The notes: generated from the sequence alone by a model not told the origin. 58,250 bases of DNA from Candidatus Cloacimonadota bacterium (GCA_016932035.1 JAFGDR010000057.1:1-58250); one strand, 5' to 3'. Shown: positions 27,557 to 38,091, numbered from the stretch's first letter. Numbers and translations are program-made.

Positions 27557-29366
27557 TTATACTTCAATAATAAATTTCACACCACCATCAATATTCTTAA
27601 CTTGTATAGAGCCATCCATATTATTCTCAATAATTGTCTTTGCCATATACAATCCGAGACCTGTTCCTTTCTGGTGTTGCTTTGTAGTAAAGTATGGGTC
27701 GAAAACTTTGTCAATAATATTATTTGGTATCGAACCGGCATTATCCCAAATCGTTAAGATCGTCCTGCCATCCTTTTGATCGAGCATTAACTGGACTTTT
27801 GCATTCTTGGTCTCTTTTTCGAGTATTGCATCTTTAGCGTTGTTAAGTATATTCAGTATCACTTGCGAATACTCATTAGGATACCCCCATGATCTCACAC
27901 TCCTTATGTAGATCGATTTTCAACTCAATTTGGTTATGTTCAAAGCTATTACTGATAAAATCCAAGGTCTTGAGTATTACTGCGTTTGCCGAGAAATTTT
28001 CTTTTAATTTATTAGGTTTGAAAAAATTACGGAAATCATCAATAGTTCGAGACATATACTTAAGTTGATCCATTGTTGTCTTAATAGATTTCTCTAAATA
28101 CTCCTGTGTCAGTTCATCATATTTATATGCCTCTTCAATATCCTGGATAAGAACTGCTATTGCTGTTAATGGTTGCCTCCACTGATGCGCGATATTGCCG
28201 ATCATTTCACCCATTGAGGCATGGCGCGACTGTTTTATAAGGAGGTGGTCCTTATCTCTGATCTCTTTTATTGCATCCTTCACTTTGATTTCCAAATTCT
28301 CCTTCAGTTGCCTTAATTCAATATTTGTTTTTTTCAGTTGCTCTTCAGCTTGTTTTCTTTCAGTGATATCTTCCACAAGACCATCATAATATTGGGGATT
28401 ATCATTATCATCTCTTATGAGCATTACCGTAACCTTTGCCCAGAAGGTTTTCTTATCCTTTCTTTGCAAAAGCATTTCTCGATTTGTCACAAATCCTTTC
28501 TCCATCAACTCCCGATTGAAATCTTCTTTGTCTTTTGTATTTGCATAAAGCTGAACAGCTTTGAGTTGCAGCATTTCTTCCCTGCTGTCATAACCAAACA
28601 TTTTTACAAAAGCCGGATTTACCTCAATAAATGTACCATCCGATTCCACTGAATTTCTATACAATCCTGTATTGATATTATTTATTAGAGTTCGATACTT
28701 CTCTTCGTTTTCTTGAAGTGCTTTTTCAGCGATTTTTCGGAAGGTTATATCCCTTGCAATAATGAGATCAGCTTTGGAACCCTTCCACGTGATAACACCA
28801 GCATTGATTTCTATAAATATCTCTGCTCCGTTCTTATGAAGTATTATGATTTCATACACAGATTCAACATTCTCATTATTCATTCGTTTTTCATAATGAT
28901 CAACTACTTTGGGGATTTCTGATTCTTTAAGTATTTTTGTAATAGAAGCTCCGATCAATTCTCTTGTAGAATAACCGGATATCTCGCAAAATCGCGGATT
29001 CACATATTGTATCTTACCATCAGATATAATGCTGATAGCATCATTAGCTCTTTCAGTTACATTCCTATATTGTTCTTCACTTTCGATCAGTTCTTTTTCA
29101 ATTTCTTTTTGTCTTGAAAGAAATATTATCGTTATCACACCTCCGATAATACAAGCAAAAAGAAAGATCAGACGCCCAATTAATTGGTGTGGATAGACAT
29201 TGAGAATAAGCGTGTCAGCAAAACTTCCAGGTTTTTGAACGATCATCATCCTCAGATGGCTTGAAAATTCGAAGTAATGTATCATGGAATCAGCAATCCA
29301 GAAAAGTAGACCAAAAAGAATTGAAATGAGGATTATCTTAGCGGGAGACCATGATCTTTTTTTCAT
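27557..29366 (-). pseudogene. Membrane histidine kinase interrupted by a frameshift
   Basis: The 5' part (to 27876) encodes two transmembrane helices (about 10-28 and 62-82), two PAS domains and a DHp with GNIAHQWRQPLTAI. It runs out of frame at HKECEIMGVS-stop. The ATPase part (27898-27557; NNAKDAI, DNAGSIP, GTGLGLYMA) continues in another frame. Removing one base from the run of five C (plus strand 27884-27888) restores EIMGYPNEYSQ, which lines up residue for residue with RGFQNEYTQ in the paralogue at 15600-19817. It is either a real one-base insertion or an assembly error in a homopolymer. If intact it would be about 602 residues. It starts 1 base after the binding-protein gene, implying joint function. 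Confidence 0.88.
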
Positions 29367-29367
29367 T

Positions 29368-30522
29368 TTATTCTATAGTATTATAAACCTTGTCAGCAAT
29401 ATCATATAATGTTTGCGGTATTTTGTATTTGATCCTACGGGCTGTTTCCGCATTGATCATAATATGGTTGTTCTCTTCATATATCTGTGAAAGTTCACGT
29501 GGTTTTGCCCCATTAAGAATTTTTGCAATATTAGACGCATACCAGAGTCCAAGATCATCATAATTCTGATGAGTAATACTGAGTAGGACTCCCTTTTTAA
29601 CAGCCGGTTCTCCGAGTACGCACCATGTAGGAACATGAAATTCAAAAATTGGTTCAAGCAATTGCGGAAGAAACTTCGTCGACTCTCCCTGGTGAAGTCC
29701 AATCCACATTGCATCAACTATCGGAGCCAGGATCTGATAACTCTTCATTGCATTTTCAAAGGATCCCTGTTCTGTGTCTTCTTCGTTTGCATGACAGATG
29801 ATAAGTTTGAAATCTCTTTGTTTTGATACCTTCTCAAGATCACTAAAGTTTGCATAGATCCTTCCATCTTCAGAATCCTCAAACATGACACCTAATCGCT
29901 CAAATCCGATAATATCGTGGAATAGTTCGACCTGTTTTTGGTATCTATATGGATCACATTCCACAAAAATATGATCATATCCAGAATCATCTGCACATTT
30001 GATAATACCTGCCTGTATTGGATCACTTGAAGTTATAACCATGGTTGGTACTGAGTGCTCGCTATTAACAAGATCCTGACCCGCCCAGGTCCCAGCTGCG
30101 ATCATGATATCAACATAACCATTTTTGAGTTTATCAAGAGCATCTTTTCTATTCTTTATACGCAGTGAATCATTCCATGCTGATGACCAAAATGCATCTT
30201 TAACAAAAGTAATGAATTTACTATTCACATTCTGTGCAATATGATTCCAGATCAATTCTGTATCGTCATCATCTAAAAACGCAGGTATGTTTATTGGAGT
30301 GATCCACCCAAGCTGTATAAGACCTTTCACCGTCCCTCGAATGCTTAATGAATAATCAATGAAAGGTCCTCCCTCATAATAACCAATTCTCCACTGCTTT
30401 CCATCATTGAGTCTTGGATCTGTAGAAAACACTCGCGGTGAAAAACGGACAATAGCAATAGCGCCAAGAGCTATAATAATACATATGATGATGCACAAAA
30501 TAATCGTATTTTTATATTTCAT
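29368..30522 (-). CDS. Periplasmic ABC-type substrate-binding protein, likely sensor partner
   Basis: The product is 384 residues. An N-terminal hydrophobic segment (about 6-26) serves as signal or anchor. The rest resembles the ABC_sub_bind (PF04392) family: two Rossmann-like lobes (WRIGYYEGG, VDIMIAAGTW, LGVMFEDSEDGRIYAN) and the family-typical C-terminal block (LNGAKPRELSQIY, MINAETARRIKYKIP). No permease or ATPase genes are nearby. Instead, its stop is one base from the start of the membrane kinase, so it probably senses a ligand for the kinase rather than feeding a transporter; this is inferred from context. The ligand is unknown. Confidence 0.8.
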   Translation of the reverse strand: MKYKNTIILCIIICIIIALGAIAIVRFSPRVFSTDPRLNDGKQWRIGYYEGGPFIDYSLSIRGTVKGLIQLGWITPINIPAFLDDDDTELIWNHIAQNVNSKFITFVKDAFWSSAWNDSLRIKNRKDALDKLKNGYVDIMIAAGTWAGQDLVNSEHSVPTMVITSSDPIQAGIIKCADDSGYDHIFVECDPYRYQKQVELFHDIIGFERLGVMFEDSEDGRIYANFSDLEKVSKQRDFKLIICHANEEDTEQGSFENAMKSYQILAPIVDAMWIGLHQGESTKFLPQLLEPIFEFHVPTWCVLGEPAVKKGVLLSITHQNYDDLGLWYASNIAKILNGAKPRELSQIYEENNHIMINAETARRIKYKIPQTLYDIADKVYNTIE

Positions 30523-30585
30523 AGCTCTTTATCCTACCTGTGAGGGTATGAAGTTATCTTATTTTTTTAAAAAAATTCTATTCTA

Positions 30586-33195
30586 TTACTGCACCATCAG
30601 ATCTACATCAGCATTTGGCTCTGATACGAATACAGCTACTTTTCCAAAGTAGGTATTGGCTGCTTGTTGAATGTCTTCAGGAGTAATTTTCGAAAGATTT
30701 TCTTTCAAATGGTCCAGATAATCGTACCCAAATCCAATAGCTTCATAATGTGTCATATAGAATGGGAGCTGGTTATCATCGATATCTGTTTTGATCATTT
30801 TGATATTATCATCGATTGCAGCCTGCAATTCATCCTGAGATACTTTTTCATTTTTAAGAAGTTCAATCTGATTATTAAGTACTGCTATTAGTTCATCTTT
30901 CTTGTCTATAGATGTCTGGCTGGTAATCCTGAAGAAACCGTAGTCTTGTCCGGTGCTATATTGAGCATAACCATAGTAAGCAAGGTCATTTTGACCACGT
31001 ACTGCCTTGTGTATTCTTCCTCTTGAACCATTGAGTACTGCGAGTATAGCTCTCATAGTCCAGTAATCCTTTGTTTCAATATTCCGTGCTGGAGCAATAC
31101 AATTAAGATCAATATTGACTGGCTCAAAATCATATTCCTGAACAAAAGTTTCCTCTATGTTCGGAACGACGAGAGGGTTTTTGGGTTCATCAATATTACC
31201 TTGTGGAAAATTGCTATAAAATCTTTTTGCATAAGTTTCTGCTTCATGCATGGTCAAGTCTCCAAATAATGTTACGATGGCACTCTCTGCTTTAAAGAAC
31301 TTCTTATGCATTGTCATCAAATTCTGCTGATCCAGAGCTTGTTTGAGTTCGAGTTTCTTAAGATTGGACACACCTGCAGATTGCCCCGGATAGAGTTTCT
31401 CACTCCTGAACTCATTATGAATTGACGATGCATTACTCAACGAGCGCTGGTATCGAGCCATAGCATTTTGTTGAGCAAGCATGATCTCGTGTGCTGGAAA
31501 TGTAGGATGATTCATCGCATCAATAATGATGTCCTGAAGCTTTGAAAAATCATCGTTAAGGCATTTAAACTCAATATAGGTTCCATCATCATTTATTCTT
31601 ACATCAAGATCAATAGCATGATCTTCTTTCCATTCGGTCAGATCAAGCGAATTGTATTTCTCTGATCCCTTAAGCATAAGATTTTCCATGAATGAGAGCG
31701 TACCTACTGTTTCAACTGTTTCATATGTATCTCCAATAGGAAGATATAGAACACCACTGATTATCGGTTTCAATGTATTTTGCTTATAAATTAACGTGAG
31801 GTTATCATTGACTTGAACCTTCTGTGGTGTTGATGTCTCGGCAAGTAATTCTTCTGTTGAATCGAGTAATTGTTTCGTTCCTTCAGGAAGTGCATAGAAA
31901 ATCACGCGGTTCTTGGGTACAAGGAATTCTTTGATGCTGTTCATAACATCTTTTGTCGTAAGTTGCTCGAATGCATTAATGAAGAGTTCATCGGAATCAG
32001 TAACCCCAAACATCATGAGATTCCATCCAATATTATTGCAGTCATGATCGACACCTGGAGTGCTCAGAAGCTGGCTGGCTTTGTACCTGGTAATGAGATT
32101 TTGTATATCTGCTTCCTCAATACCTACAATGCTGTACCATTCAATCTCTTCATCAATTATGCTAATGATCTCATCTATTTGTTCAGGATCTTTTGCTTCG
32201 AAACCAATTGAGATGACTCCCTCCGGCATGTCCATTGAAACACTTACTCTTGCATAAATATAGTTTACGAGTTGAAGTTCTTCTACGAGCTTATATTTAA
32301 TAGGTGATTGACGCTTTCCGAAAAGAATATCCAGTGCAGCTATCAAAGCTGGATATTGGTCGAAATCTGCTGAGGATAGTATTGAGGTAATCGCAACAGT
32401 CGGTTGTTGAATCTGGAATTCTTCCATATATTGTATGGTCCCGCTGCGAGGATTTTGTGGTGGAAGATAAACCGGATCAAGCTGTCCTCGTTCGAGTTCA
32501 TTGAATATATCTTCAATTTTTTGAAGCATATCTTCGGCGTCAAAATCTCCGGCTGCTACGAAGATCATATTATTGGGCACATATCTTTTATGATAGTAAT
32601 CTGCGAGTTTATCCCTGGTAATGGTTTTGAATAATTCTGTATATCCGATTACCGGATATTTTCTGTTCGATGTTGGGAACACCAGTTCATTATTCCTTTG
32701 ATACACTTTTGATCGAGGAGGTGTAGACCTCATGACTATTTCTTTGAGGATCACCTGTTTTTCACGGGCGACTTCTACTGAATCAAAGGCACAGGCATGC
32801 ATCTGCTGGAAGAGAATTTCCAAAGCCTGATTAGCATACTGCTTATCAACAGTAATGTAAAATGCTGTGGCATTTGATGTTGTATATGCGTTTACAATAG
32901 CACCCATCTCTTTGGCCATGGCTTCGTATTCTGCTTCGGTATGATAGGTTGTCGATCCTCCTGCAACAACATGTTCAAGGTAATGAGATATTCCTGCTCC
33001 AAGATATTCACCTTCATTAACTGAACCTGTTTTTACAAAACAATAAAAACCGATTGAATTGTTATTATGATTTTCTTTAACTGCTATCTGCATACCATTT
33101 GTTAAGGTCTTATCCAAGATAGTGTCTGCATATGCAAATTCAGATAAACTTAATACAGAGATAACGACAATAAGAACAACAATTTTATAGTTCAT
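30586..33195 (-). CDS. M16-family zinc metalloprotease (pitrilysin-like), secreted
   Basis: The product is 869 residues with a signal peptide (1-23). Zinc-binding motif HYLEH (71-75) sits in GAGISHYLEHVV, with the third-ligand region EKQVILKEI downstream. The length covers the usual two halves: an active N-terminal half and an inactive C-terminal half (starting near IYKQNTLKPIISGVL) that together form the closed chamber for degrading peptides. It is probably periplasmic or outer-membrane associated. It is preceded by a divergent promoter region shared with the LruC lipoprotein gene and followed 63 bases later by the binding-protein gene on the same strand. Confidence 0.92.
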   Translation of the reverse strand: MNYKIVVLIVVISVLSLSEFAYADTILDKTLTNGMQIAVKENHNNNSIGFYCFVKTGSVNEGEYLGAGISHYLEHVVAGGSTTYHTEAEYEAMAKEMGAIVNAYTTSNATAFYITVDKQYANQALEILFQQMHACAFDSVEVAREKQVILKEIVMRSTPPRSKVYQRNNELVFPTSNRKYPVIGYTELFKTITRDKLADYYHKRYVPNNMIFVAAGDFDAEDMLQKIEDIFNELERGQLDPVYLPPQNPRSGTIQYMEEFQIQQPTVAITSILSSADFDQYPALIAALDILFGKRQSPIKYKLVEELQLVNYIYARVSVSMDMPEGVISIGFEAKDPEQIDEIISIIDEEIEWYSIVGIEEADIQNLITRYKASQLLSTPGVDHDCNNIGWNLMMFGVTDSDELFINAFEQLTTKDVMNSIKEFLVPKNRVIFYALPEGTKQLLDSTEELLAETSTPQKVQVNDNLTLIYKQNTLKPIISGVLYLPIGDTYETVETVGTLSFMENLMLKGSEKYNSLDLTEWKEDHAIDLDVRINDDGTYIEFKCLNDDFSKLQDIIIDAMNHPTFPAHEIMLAQQNAMARYQRSLSNASSIHNEFRSEKLYPGQSAGVSNLKKLELKQALDQQNLMTMHKKFFKAESAIVTLFGDLTMHEAETYAKRFYSNFPQGNIDEPKNPLVVPNIEETFVQEYDFEPVNIDLNCIAPARNIETKDYWTMRAILAVLNGSRGRIHKAVRGQNDLAYYGYAQYSTGQDYGFFRITSQTSIDKKDELIAVLNNQIELLKNEKVSQDELQAAIDDNIKMIKTDIDDNQLPFYMTHYEAIGFGYDYLDHLKENLSKITPEDIQQAANTYFGKVAVFVSEPNADVDLMVQ

Positions 33196-33349
33196 TTAAA
33201 CTCCGTTCATAATATAAAATAATAAATATTAAATTTTTTACTGAGATAACTTGTAAAGTTTTATCGATACGGTAATGTATCAATTACCAATAATAAACAA
33301 ACTTTTGTTTCTCTTATTTTTGAATGAAAATATATTTTTTTTGTAATAT

Positions 33350-33377
33350 TTGACAAATTTTACTATATTATTATTAA
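33350..33377 (+). promoter_or_regulatory. Sigma-70-like promoter of the LruC lipoprotein gene
   Basis: TTGACA (33350-33355), a 16-base spacer, and TATTAA (33372-33377) lie 24 bases before the ATG, with AGGAGG between. Other AT-rich hexamers allow nearby -10 choices. The divergent M16 gene shares the 205-bp region 33196-33400, where I see no further clear site. Confidence 0.5.
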
Positions 33378-33400
33378 TTCCTAACACACAGGAGGTACTC

Positions 33401-35125
33401 ATGAAAAAGTACTGGATCTTAGGTTTTTTAGTTTTTGTTTTTTTGATTGCATTAGCAGGATGTAATCTTTTCAATTCTAGCAGCAAGCACGATGATAACA
33501 TGGATGATCTTGTTGCTGATCCTGAATTTCAATTTAATACATCACGTTCTGTAGAACTCGATATCACTTCCATTGATCAATATGGATTCCTTATGCCATT
33601 TGGGCATTTTGAAATATGGAAGGATAATCCAGAAGATGGAGGAACAAAACGTGTTCTTTCAATCAGAACAAATGAAAATGCACAATTCTTTGGTACTATA
33701 GCTTTACCAAGTTATTATGAATCTGTCTTCCTGAAATCAGGCACACTTCTTCAACAAATTTGGTTAAATATTGAAAATTCAACCCAAGCATCTATCCTTG
33801 ATACTTTTGTATGTATTCCACCAGTTTACGAGAGTAAATCAGAGCTAACGAGGGATGAATATGTAATCCAGACTGATAATGGATATACATTCTATTTTTA
33901 TGAAATAGTAGATAATTGTAATGGTACTGCAACAATAAAATTCAAAGTTAAAAACGATAATGATAGGGCATTAAGTCATGTCGCTATAAGTTTACCTGCA
34001 GGTGTGGTTCCCTCTCAACCAGTTAATGGTTCTACTTATTCATCAAACGGCTACACTTATACTATTGAAAGTCCAACTAATAATCCATATTACAGTATTA
34101 AGTTCGAAACTGTTGGGGAGGGACCAAAGAATGGTGATTATAGCTATTTTATCTATATTATACCTAATGACGATGCTGAAACTTTAACAGAAATTACTAT
34201 CGAAGCAAAATCAGCTAATATTATTGGGCAAGTAACATTTGATGTTGATTATACTCCTACATGCAACGACTCTGATGGTGATGGAGTTACCGATGATTGG
34301 GATGATTATCCAGATGATCCAGACAGATCCTTTAATCATTATACTCCTGCTGAAGGTCAGTATGGAACATTCATGTGGGAAGACCTCTGGCCTGAAAAGG
34401 GTGACTATGACATGAACGACCTAGTAATGGATTATAATGTTAATGAAGTTACAAATGCAAGCAATGAAATAGTTGAAGTTATCAATAACTTCTATCTTCG
34501 TGCTGCCGGTGCCGGTTTCCTGACAAATGGATTTGCAATCCAGTATCCAAATTATTGGGAAGTTAATGGTACGATTGATGACGAACTGGATATGGCATAT
34601 GTGGATACTGATAATCGAACCGTGATCTTTTTTGAAAATCATAAAGTTGTATTTAATGTCAGCAGTGCTTCTGAATGGATAAACACATGGTATGAATATG
34701 AGTATGTAACGCCTGTATCATGGTCAGTCACAATTCCAATGACAGAATCAGACAAGTCAAAAGTTGTTGTTCCCTGGAATCTTGCTCCCTTTAATCCATT
34801 CCTGTTGCAAAATGGCGTTCGAAGTCATGAGATTCATCTTCCGGATTATCCCCCTACGTTTGAAATGAATACAGCACTCTTCGATACAGCTGATGATGCA
34901 ACAAATCTCGCTATGGGTATCTATTTCCGTACGGCAAATTATCTTCCCTGGGCTATCCTGATAGCTGAAGGCTGTAACTACCCAATCGAAATGATACAGA
35001 TATCCGATGCGTTCAACTATTTTGTTGAATGGGTACTAAGTGATGGTGCACAGAAAGCGGACTGGTATCTTGATCTACCCGGTTATCAAAATGAAGATAT
35101 GATATACCAGGTACCGAGTAAATAA
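33401..35125 (+). CDS. LruC-domain lipoprotein
   Basis: The start is ATG 33401 (AGGAGG 7 bases upstream), not the in-frame codon 51 bases earlier, because only this start gives the lipoprotein signal ending ALAGC (C21). The mature part has two beta-rich domains, a calcium-binding acidic loop (DSDGDGVTDDWDD) and a C-terminal LruC/DUF4842-type domain (FMWEDLWPEKGDYDMNDLV, then NGVRSHEIHLPDYPPT). LruC proteins are surface lipoproteins; their precise role is unclear. A broken paralogue lies at 53930-55228. It ends at the bidirectional terminator shared with the convergent FG-GAP gene. Confidence 0.88.
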   Translation: MKKYWILGFLVFVFLIALAGCNLFNSSSKHDDNMDDLVADPEFQFNTSRSVELDITSIDQYGFLMPFGHFEIWKDNPEDGGTKRVLSIRTNENAQFFGTIALPSYYESVFLKSGTLLQQIWLNIENSTQASILDTFVCIPPVYESKSELTRDEYVIQTDNGYTFYFYEIVDNCNGTATIKFKVKNDNDRALSHVAISLPAGVVPSQPVNGSTYSSNGYTYTIESPTNNPYYSIKFETVGEGPKNGDYSYFIYIIPNDDAETLTEITIEAKSANIIGQVTFDVDYTPTCNDSDGDGVTDDWDDYPDDPDRSFNHYTPAEGQYGTFMWEDLWPEKGDYDMNDLVMDYNVNEVTNASNEIVEVINNFYLRAAGAGFLTNGFAIQYPNYWEVNGTIDDELDMAYVDTDNRTVIFFENHKVVFNVSSASEWINTWYEYEYVTPVSWSVTIPMTESDKSKVVVPWNLAPFNPFLLQNGVRSHEIHLPDYPPTFEMNTALFDTADDATNLAMGIYFRTANYLPWAILIAEGCNYPIEMIQISDAFNYFVEWVLSDGAQKADWYLDLPGYQNEDMIYQVPSK

Positions 35126-35143
35126 TTCTTCCTTTATACATAC

Positions 35144-35179
35144 AAAAAAAAGCCACGCATAAATCGTGGCTTTTTTTTT
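35144..35179. terminator. Bidirectional rho-independent terminator
   Basis: An A-run, then GCCACG (35152-35157), a 7-base loop, CGTGGC (35165-35170) and a T-run give a stem that extends through A-T pairs. It works on both strands and separates the convergent genes ending at 35125 (+) and 35191 (-). Confidence 0.92.
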
Positions 35180-35190
35180 ATAATGTTGGT

Positions 35191-38091
35191 TTATTTCATA
35201 TAGACCATCTTACTTGTTACCGAATATGAACCACTCTGAATTTTATAGAAGTAGACTCCAGATGAAACTTGTACTCCGTTCAGATTATTACCATCCCACG
35301 TAAAGGAATTTTGCATTGGATCAAGATCGGCTTCTGTAACAAGCTGTCCAATAAGGTTATAGATCTTAATTGTTGATGGGGTTATTTCTCCGTCAGGTTT
35401 TGAAAAGGAGATCGTAGTATTACCAGAGAAAGGATTCGGGTAGTTTTGTGCTATAAGCGAGTTGGAGGAAGTCGGTTCATCATCAATCGAAACAAGGGAA
35501 TTCAAACCACCGGAATAACAAGAAAGAGTGCCTTCTCTTCCACCGATAACCATTTCCATGCTTCCATCACCAACGATATCGGGTATTGCATTGATTCCAT
35601 CGACTGCCTGTCCAAAGTTAAATGAGTGTAAAATATCACCATTAACTCCATTCATAAAATAGCCATAGTTTGTCTGGAAGAGTGTACCGATAATTACATC
35701 ATTGATGCCGTCTCCGCTGATATCATCAATACGAGCAATATTCCAAGGTTTATCCACAAGTGAAACGTTCCAGATACTTCCTGCATTGTAGCCATTCAGC
35801 ATTCTACTGTTTGTGCTGCTATTCTCCAACATAGCATCCCGATATGTATCGCCGTTCACATCATTGAAGATCTCGACATCGAGGAGAAGGCACGATCCCA
35901 TACTGCCTGTATGGAGAACATTGCCGTTTGTTGCGTCGAAATAATAGAAAGTACCGTAGAAATCACCAGCAATAACATCTTTCACACCATCACCATTGAT
36001 GTCATCAAGTTGACCGAGAGCCCATACAGATGAACCTGAAACTCCATAACTCCATAGTTGCGTCCCATTTGCACCGTTTATGCCATACACATATCCATTT
36101 GTCTCGCTTTGGTTAGAGCCACCACCGATGGCATCAGGTATATTATCTCCATTAACGTCATCAACACCGATTGCTGAGAATTTTGGTCCAGGTTGATAGA
36201 ATTCCCATAAGGAAGATCCGTCAGTTCCATCAAGGCAGTAAACTCTTTGCGGTCCTGTATGTGTATCTCCGTCATCACCAGTTGCCGCAACGACATCCGG
36301 TACACCGTCAGCATTGAAATCAAAATCAGCATCGACCTGGTAAACCCATCCACCATCACCATATTCCTGAGTATCATGTGTCCAGATGATTGCACCGGTT
36401 TTTCCGGAAATTGCTCGAATTGAACGATCTCCCCATGGCGTTCCTACAACAAAGTCATAGTATCCATCACCGTTAAGATCCTTTGTCGTAGAAAGTTCAT
36501 GCTGATAGCAAAGAGAACCGCTCGGAATTTCAATTTCCCACAGAACATCTGCCAGCCCGGATGAATTACCATTAAAGCATCGGAAATAATCATCTTCTGA
36601 GGATACAACAACATCAGCAATGCCGTCTCCGTTAATATCTGGGATCGGAGCAATAGCTTTCACGCTGTTATCCCAGCTGGTAGAAATATAATAGTACCAG
36701 AGTTGATTTCCAATTGGATAATCGATGTTGTTTCCTTCTCCTGCTACTGCAACCTGTGTGCACGGACTTGAGGGATCGTTACTGTCAATACTTATTGTCT
36801 CAGTATAGTAAACACCAGCTGCTGGTGTAAACCAAACACCCATTTGTACTGTTTGCAGAGGAGAGAGATTAATGGGATATGTAACAGCATCGTCAATATA
36901 GAAGTGACTGGGACTGCTTGAATAGGCATTCGAAATAGTGAGTGTCTCATCACCAATATTCTCAATTTCAATGTACCACCTACTCAATGAGTTCGCACGA
37001 ACTGTACCATAGTCATGAGTTGGATTCACAACATGAATACTCGGACCTGGATTTACTGCATCCCCGGTCATGGTTACATCAACCTGTGTTGCAAGAGGAT
37101 CGTTTGAAAATACTGAAGCAACACAATTCAATGAACCTGCTTCCGAAGGAACATAGGTAAACGGAATAACAATATTATTGCCAGGTGTGATTGTTTGCGG
37201 GAGTGAAAGCGTGTAGTATACATCCGAGGCGTTTAGACCACTGAGTGTAATATCTGTAACTTCAAGATCTCCGGTACCTGCGCTGTAAACATAACAGTTC
37301 CATGAAGCCGAATCACCTACTGTTACTGTTCCAAAGGGGTAATTCGTATTTGGGATATTGATAACCGGAGTTCCTGCACCGCCAAGATCAACCTTATATA
37401 ACCAGTCATTAGCATAGTCGGAACCATTATCACAATACCAAAGATACTGACCGTCATACACAACACCAGCAGGATCTTCATGTTCAGCAGCATGTGTTTC
37501 TAAAACATTACCAGTATTTGGATCAATTGCATATAATGCATCTCCCCAATAGTCGGCCATCCATACATTTCCATGTTCCATACAGAGATCCCATGGTTGG
37601 TTATCCGGAGCGGTAAATTGTTGAAGAATAGTGCCAGAAGTGTTAACTTTATAAATCGTAGCAGGATCAGGATAGTACGTTGCGACCCAGAAATCACCAC
37701 TATCATAAGCAATGCCGGACATATAATGATCAGGTAGATTGAATTGCGAAATTAAGCTTCCACTCATATTAAATTGCATAGCAACTGCAGGAGTTGAAGT
37801 GCTTCCCGGATGGTCAGTTGTCCATAGATAAGTACCATCATAGGTGAGACCAAAGGCATCACCTTGAGTGCCGGTAAATTGCAATTGATACGAACCATTT
37901 GATGGATCGATCCGATATACATCTCCACCGGCGGAACCGTAAATACCACTGTAAAGGTATGTTCCATCCCATGCAAGCCCTGATGAACCTTCAGGAATCG
38001 GATACTGTGCTAGAATTGTCCATTCTCTGTTAGCTAAAAGAGCAAGCGGTATTAAAAGAAAAATCATAGAAATGAAAATAAATTTTTTCAT
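35191..38091 (-). CDS. Secreted propeller/FG-GAP repeat protein with sorting domain
   Basis: The product is 966 residues with a signal peptide (1-20). An N-terminal YVTN-like six-strand propeller (about 25-235; GLAWDGTYLYSG, GLTYDGTYLWTT) is followed by two choice-of-anchor-D/HYDIN-like sandwiches (about 245-455; FGTVTVGDSASW, YGTVRANSLSRW). An FG-GAP region follows with at least seven calcium-loop motifs (DINGDGIADV, DLNGDGYYDF, DFNADGVPDV, DVNGDNIPDA, DINGDGVKDV, DISGDGINDV). The end is the sorting domain (NYPNPFSGNTTISF, IYNLIGQLV, GVYFYKI). It is likely a surface adhesive or carbohydrate/protein-binding structure. No catalytic motif is seen. Confidence 0.85.
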   Translation of the reverse strand: MKKFIFISMIFLLIPLALLANREWTILAQYPIPEGSSGLAWDGTYLYSGIYGSAGGDVYRIDPSNGSYQLQFTGTQGDAFGLTYDGTYLWTTDHPGSTSTPAVAMQFNMSGSLISQFNLPDHYMSGIAYDSGDFWVATYYPDPATIYKVNTSGTILQQFTAPDNQPWDLCMEHGNVWMADYWGDALYAIDPNTGNVLETHAAEHEDPAGVVYDGQYLWYCDNGSDYANDWLYKVDLGGAGTPVINIPNTNYPFGTVTVGDSASWNCYVYSAGTGDLEVTDITLSGLNASDVYYTLSLPQTITPGNNIVIPFTYVPSEAGSLNCVASVFSNDPLATQVDVTMTGDAVNPGPSIHVVNPTHDYGTVRANSLSRWYIEIENIGDETLTISNAYSSSPSHFYIDDAVTYPINLSPLQTVQMGVWFTPAAGVYYTETISIDSNDPSSPCTQVAVAGEGNNIDYPIGNQLWYYYISTSWDNSVKAIAPIPDINGDGIADVVVSSEDDYFRCFNGNSSGLADVLWEIEIPSGSLCYQHELSTTKDLNGDGYYDFVVGTPWGDRSIRAISGKTGAIIWTHDTQEYGDGGWVYQVDADFDFNADGVPDVVAATGDDGDTHTGPQRVYCLDGTDGSSLWEFYQPGPKFSAIGVDDVNGDNIPDAIGGGSNQSETNGYVYGINGANGTQLWSYGVSGSSVWALGQLDDINGDGVKDVIAGDFYGTFYYFDATNGNVLHTGSMGSCLLLDVEIFNDVNGDTYRDAMLENSSTNSRMLNGYNAGSIWNVSLVDKPWNIARIDDISGDGINDVIIGTLFQTNYGYFMNGVNGDILHSFNFGQAVDGINAIPDIVGDGSMEMVIGGREGTLSCYSGGLNSLVSIDDEPTSSNSLIAQNYPNPFSGNTTISFSKPDGEITPSTIKIYNLIGQLVTEADLDPMQNSFTWDGNNLNGVQVSSGVYFYKIQSGSYSVTSKMVYMK

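Noticed and set aside
27557-27898. ATPase domain as an independent small gene
   Set aside because: It begins mid-domain without a ribosome site and joins the upstream kinase exactly after removal of one base.
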